This document shows, piece after piece, positions 59,541 to 64,000 of a stretch of 64,000 bases of DNA. Numbering within the stretch: the stretch's first letter is position 1; every line of letters begins with the position of its first letter. The notes under the pieces were generated by a model. It saw only the letters and a program-made list of their open reading frames with translations. It was not told where the DNA came from and did not search any database. The stretch is from Anomaloglossus baeobatrachus (taxonomy: Eukaryota > Chordata > Amphibia > Anura > Aromobatidae): contig NC_134357.1 of assembly GCF_048569485.1 (NCBI RefSeq), positions 359,246,427-359,310,426 on the forward strand, in the 5' to 3' direction. The position numbers and the translations under genes were made by a program.

Positions 59541-61184
59541 CAGTTAGGTGCAGAAATATTTGGACCAAAGTGACCAAATTTTTGTGATTTTGGCTCTGCG
59601 TGCCACTCTTTTTTTATTTAAAATGAAAATACTGAGATGCATTTGAAGTGTAGGCTTTCAGGATTAATTAACGAGGTGGAATAAAACTATCCTGTGAAAC
59701 TTTTAGGAATTGCAACCATTTTTTTACAGAATCTCCTCATTTCAAGGGCTCAAAAGTAATTGGACAAAGTAACTTTACCATAAATAAAATGTTCATTGTT
59801 AATACTTTGTAGAGAATCCTTTGTAGGCAATGACAGCCTGAAGTCTGGAAGTCATGGACACCATCAAACGCTGGGTTTCTGCCCTTATGATTTTTACAGG
59901 ACTTTACTGCAGCTGGCTTAAGTTGTTGATTGTTTGTGGGTCTTTCTTTCCTAAATTTTTTCTTCAGCTGTGAAATAAAATGCTTAGTGGGGTTGAGGTC
60001 TGATGATTGACTTGGCTATTGCAGAATACTCCACATATTTGGCTGAGAAAAACTCCTGGGTTGTTTTCACAGTAAGTTTTGAGTCATTTTCCATTTTTAC
60101 TGTGAATAACCATCCTATAAACCTTGCTGCATTTGGTTGACTCTGAGCAGTAAGTACAGCCCTGTACACTTCAGAATTCATCTAGCAGTTTCTGTCTTCA
60201 GTCACATCACCAATAAATACTAGTGACCCAGAGCCATTGGAAGCCATGCATGCCCAGCCATCATACTGCTTCCACCATATGTTACAGAGGATGTGGTGTG
60301 CTTTGGAATAAGCCATTCCAAGACTTCACCATTCTTTTTTCTTATCACTCTGGTTCAGATTCAGCTTACCTTCATCTATCCAAAGATTTCTTTTTCAGCC
60401 CTGGGCTTTCTTTAAATATTTTTTGGCAAAGTCTAATCTGGCATTTCAATTTTTAAGGCTCATTAATGGTTTGCACTTTGTGGTGAACCCTCTGTATTTG
60501 CTCTCATGAGTCTTCTCTTTATTGTAGACTTAAATACTAAAACACCACTCTCTTGGAGAGTTTTCTTCATTTTTGTGGATGTTGTAAACAGGTTTTTTCT
60601 TCACCATGGAAAGGATTCTGTGATCATCCACTACTACTGTCTTCCATGGACGTCCAGGACATTTTGAGTTTTCAAACTCGCCAGTGCGCTCTTTGTTTTA
60701 CAGAATATACCAAACTGTTGATTTGGACATTCCTAACATTTCTGCTATCTCTCTGATAGATTTCTTATTTTTTTCAGCCTGATAATGGTCTGCTTTTCTT
60801 TCATTGAGATCTCCTTTGACCACATACTGTGGGTTCACAACAACAGCTTCCAAATGCAAATGCCACACCTGGAATCAGCTCCAGACCTTTTACCTGCGTA
60901 ACTGATGATAAAATAATAAGGGAATTGCCCATTCAGCAGATTAATAAGCTTTTCAGATAATTGACTAATTAATTCTGGACCTTGAAAAAGAGGCAGCTAC
61001 ACGTTAAAGAGCTGTAATTCCTAAACTCTTACTGCAATTAGGATGTGAATACCCTAAAATTAAAGCTAAGAGTCTGTATTTTAAGGCCATATTGATTATA
61101 TAGCTTTATCTTAAACATGCTTTGGTAAACAGCGAAAATGGCAAAACTTGTGTCACCGTCCAAACATTTCTGGACCTGAGTGTG
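59541..61184 (-). mobile_element. Full-length but decayed Tc1/mariner element
   Basis: The left end CAGTTAGGTGCAGAAATATT and right end AAACATTTCTGGACCTGAG are inverted matches, with TA at 59539-59540 and 61185-61186. The length of 1.64 kb is normal. The minus strand carries a broken Tc1-type transposase. End wording matches a mariner family common in frogs and fish (AAAAGTAATTGGACAAAGT, GACAGCCTGAAGTCTGGAAG). Confidence 0.85.
59800..60850 (-). pseudogene. Tc1/mariner transposase remnant
   Basis: On the minus strand, a piece at 59984-60181 reads MNSEVYRAVLTAQSQPNAAR and then GWLFTVKMENDSKLTVKTTQ. Relatives have QMDNDPKHTAKATQEF here, round the second catalytic Asp. The N-terminal part toward 60850 is spread over several frames. 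Stops and shifts are frequent, so the gene is long dead. Confidence 0.7.
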
Positions 61185-61189
61185 TATAT

Positions 61190-61770
61190 AATGTTAAATA
61201 TAATAATATAAAAATTTCCACTCCTACATTTTCCCCATTAAAAGAAAAATAAATAAACAAAAACAAACACATACTTGGTATTGCTTTGACTATAAAAGCT
61301 CAGTCCATCCAAATATTAATTAACCTAATTGGTAAGCATGGCGAGGAGAAAAAAATCGATACGACAGACTTGTGTTTTTTTCGCTGCAACACAACAAAAT
61401 AATTCAATAGGAAATAAACAATCAAAGCATAGTATTTATTGTACCCCAAAGTGAAAATTAATTATCAGCTTGCTATGCACAAAACAAGCCCTTATTCAGT
61501 TCCATCCACTTAAAATGAAACGGTTTCATAACATTTTTTCTGCTTATTTTATAATTTAGCTTCTATTTGGTTATTTTTATTGCACAATGAACACTGCAAA
61601 AATAAAACCCCAAAATTACAAAAATTTTGTTTTGAAATTTTACCATTCTTGTAATTTTATTCCCATTTTCCAGTATATTGGATGGCAAAATGAATGGTAT
61701 CCTTGAGAAGTACAACTACTCTCGTAAATAAAAAGCCCTCATACAACTATGTTGATAGAAAAAAAGTTAA
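61190..61770. repeat. Old interspersed repeat fragment
   Basis: Contains ordered words such as TACTTGGTATTGCTTTGAC, GAACACTGCAAAAATAAAAC and AAAGCCCTCATACAACTATG, which I recognise as a decayed form of a repeat widespread in frogs. No ends or target duplication found, non-coding. Confidence 0.4.
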
Positions 61771-61777
61771 TGCTCTT

Positions 61778-61892
61778 GTCAAAAGACCTTCATCAGTGTG
61801 TGTGCAACATGTCATACCCAGCTACGCTGCTCGCCACACTACTATACTTTCTGAGGACTGTCTGCATGCACACTGATGAAGGTCTTTTGACC
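61778..61892. repeat. Short fold-back with GATGAAGGTCTTTTG stem
   Basis: GTCAAAAGACCTTCATCAGTG at the left is the reverse complement of CACTGATGAAGGTCTTTTGAC at the right, with a loop of about 70 bases. A CAAAACGTC word follows the right stem, as in other fold-back-type frog repeats. Confidence 0.75.
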
Positions 61893-62093
61893 AAAACGTC
61901 TGTGGTTGTGCTGGTCCTTCAAGTTCTTCACAATAAAAAACACATTGATCTTGATTGACAACTGTTTACATCTACTTGAGTTGGTTTTGGACCCTACTTG
62001 TGCACCACCCCAAAAGTGCCATGTATATCAACTCACAACCACTATATGGACGAGTCATGACAGCTGCTGCAGCCACCCAATGGAAGATCTGAA

Positions 62094-62958
62094 GTGCAGG
62101 TAGATAAGGTTAACAGCTGCGCTGCCATGAAAGTAGAATCGAGTTCAAACTCCAAATTGATAAGGATTGTGATGTTTATTTGTCAACTCGTTTCAGAGTA
62201 ATGCGGGCATCACATGGGACGATCTATCGTGCGATCGCACGAGAGATCGTACCTGCCCCCATCGTTTGTGCTTCACAGGCAATTAGTTGCCTGTGGCGCA
62301 CAAAGTCGGGAACCCCCCATCACACGTACTTACCTCTTGGACAACCTCGTTGTGGGCGGCGAACATCCTCTTCCTGAAGGGGGAGGGACGTTCGGCATCA
62401 CAGCGACGTCACACAGCGACCGGCCAATAGCAGAGGAGGAGCGGAGATGAGAGGGACGTAAACATCCCACCCACCTCCTTCCTTCCTCATTGTCAGCGGG
62501 ATGCAGGTAAGCTGTGTTCATCGTTCCCGGGGTGTCACACGGAGCGATGTGTGCTGCCCCGGGAACGATGAACAACCGGCGCAGAGAAGGTGGGACGATA
62601 TTATGAGAATGAGCAATGTGTCAACGAGCAATGATAAGGTGAGTATTTTTGCTCGTTCACCGTCGCTCGTACTGTAGTTGTCACATGCTACGATATATCA
62701 AACAATGCCGGAAGTGCGTCTCTTACGATGTGACCGCGCCGACATATCGCACGATATATCGTACCGTGTGACGCCCGCATAATTCTCCTTCTTCAGGACA
62801 AAAGTCACATCCTGAAGAATGATTTTTGTCCTGAAGAAGGAGAATTACTCTGAAACATGTTGACAAAAAAAAAGATCACAATCTTTATCAATTTGGATTT
62901 TGAACTTGATTCTACTTCCACAACAGTGTGGCTGTTAACCCTTCCACCTACCTGCATT
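62094..62958. repeat. Fold-back repeat split by a Harbinger-like MITE
   Basis: The left arm (62094-62201, continued at 62783-62805) is the reverse complement of the right arm (about 62826-62958). Shared words include CTCCTTCTTCAGGACAAAA against TTTTGTCCTGAAGAAGGAG and AGTAGAATCGAGTTCAAA against the TTGAACTTGATTCTACT-type partner. A 578-bp MITE sits in the left arm. Class unknown. Confidence 0.75.
62202..62779. mobile_element. Harbinger-like MITE, TGCGGGC ends
   Basis: Begins TGCGGGCATCACATGG and ends CCGTGTGACGCCCGCA, flanked by TAA at 62199-62201 and 62780-62782. The interior shares words with 10520-11069 (CACAGCGACGTCAC, GTGAGTATTTTTGCTCG, TTCCCGGGGTGTCA), although the terminal repeats differ. 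Non-coding. Confidence 0.8.
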
Positions 62959-64000
62959 TCTGTTCTAAGAATGTTAAAAAAGCCTGCTTAAAATGATCCA
63001 ACGCTTTCATTTAGATGTGACTGGTAATCTAATAGGTGTTGTGACATTCGGTCTGTGTAACATTTTGAATAATATTTCAATTGATATCTAGGTTTTTGTC
63101 ATTTGCGGTATAATTTATTGAAATCCTTTGTGGTCATGTTCTGCAATCGTAATGTGTCCCATGGTAGCTACTACTGTGAACAGAAAAGAAAAAAGAAAAT
63201 GCCATGCCTACATGATTCCCTGATTTCCAGAAGTATTCAGTAAAAATTCTCAAATCATCCACGATATAAGCTTATTTACTCCCGAAACTAGTATATTCAG
63301 CTGTATTTTCCTACCATTTCATCTAACATCTCATTACATACTCGTATAATTTACCAAAGGATCTAGGCTCAACACCAATAATTTCTTTATGATTTAAATG
63401 TAACAAGTGCCTAAGATGGTAATGTTAAACTTCGTTTTATATTTTCAAAATAAAAATAGTAGTTATGGCTTATCGAGAAATAGATGTGTATTTTCTTTAA
63501 TAAGCTGTGTATGCAGCACAGAAACAAAAAATATTCATACATTAATCAGACTTTAAATCTCCTAGACATTTTAATATTTTTTTTATAAGATTTTTCAATT
63601 TCCTTATTAAATTACTTTGTATCTCATTAATAAATACAACATCCTTATGGCCAGGTTCCAATACAATAGTAAATGACATCCGTGCCCCGTAGTTAAAAAG
63701 TGCTTATTATTATAAACAATTCATTGAAATAGTGTTTTAATTTTAAGTCTGTGAAAAAATCCTCAGAAAGAGCTGTTAAATTACAGAAAAGACTGATAAT
63801 TTATCTGCCGCATAAGTACAAAAAAAGTTCTAATTAACTGTTATATAAAAAGGCTTATAATACCAATAAATCTTATTATAAATTCTACTGGGAATAAGTC
63901 AACTTTAATAATACCAGGAGAAAGTATCTCTGTTATCATTCATTCATATATTAAAAAAACAGTATAGAAGACAGAAGGGAGGATGACTGTGATCGATCGA
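62959..64000. other. Unassigned AT-rich DNA
   Basis: About 1 kb of AT-rich sequence with no recognisable gene, terminal repeats or tandem array up to the end of the window. Confidence 0.4.

Overview
The window looks like intergenic DNA from a large, repeat-rich vertebrate genome, most likely a frog. No host gene can be recognised. The pointers to an anuran are the mix of families: hAT elements with TAGAGATGAGC ends, PIF/Harbinger-like MITEs with TTA/TAA target duplications, several Tc1/mariner relics, a Gmr1-like Ty3/gypsy element, a sushi-type gypsy fossil, and long AT-rich interspersed repeats. This rests on recognition of families by eye, not on a database search.

Layout. 1-4631: the right-hand part of a non-autonomous hAT element whose left tip lies just outside the window. 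It carries a solo LTR, a tRNA-like/SINE segment, a CT microsatellite and a 1.1-kb fold-back. 5.8-10.2 kb: a repeat built round a CACAATACTAC minisatellite, split by an 860-bp near-perfect inverted repeat and by a mariner-type MITE. 10.5-11.1 kb: a Harbinger-like MITE. 11.1-18.3 kb: a three-level nest, in which a Tc1 element holds a solo LTR that holds a young, whole-looking Gmr1-like retrotransposon. 18.3-25.2 kb: mostly unassigned AT-rich DNA with AT and GATA microsatellites. 25.3-27 kb: two Tc1 relics. 27.0-32.6 kb: an old sushi-like gypsy fossil with nested insertions. 32.6-38.1 kb: a Tc1 fragment and several MITEs.

38098-56102 is the main object. It is one hAT DNA transposon of about 18.0 kb, bounded by matching TAGAG(A/T)TGAGCG ends and a perfect 8-bp target duplication (CTAAAGAT). 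It encodes a 1,241-codon transposase with a BED finger, an RNase-H-like core and an hATC domain. One in-frame TGA interrupts the gene. Two satellite arrays flank it: about 39 copies of a 138-bp unit upstream and 32 copies of a 234-bp unit downstream. Together the arrays make up about 70% of the element. The 234-bp unit derives from the transposase gene's own last codons plus its 3' flank, and the array has higher-order organisation. A 46-bp palindrome lies near the right tip.

56.1-64 kb holds a second copy of the AT-rich repeat seen at 34.9 kb, Tc1 relics, two fold-backs (one with a Harbinger-like MITE in one arm) and unassigned AT-rich DNA. Target duplications let the order of several insertions be read directly. 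The window is a stack of mobile elements rather than a set of cooperating genes.
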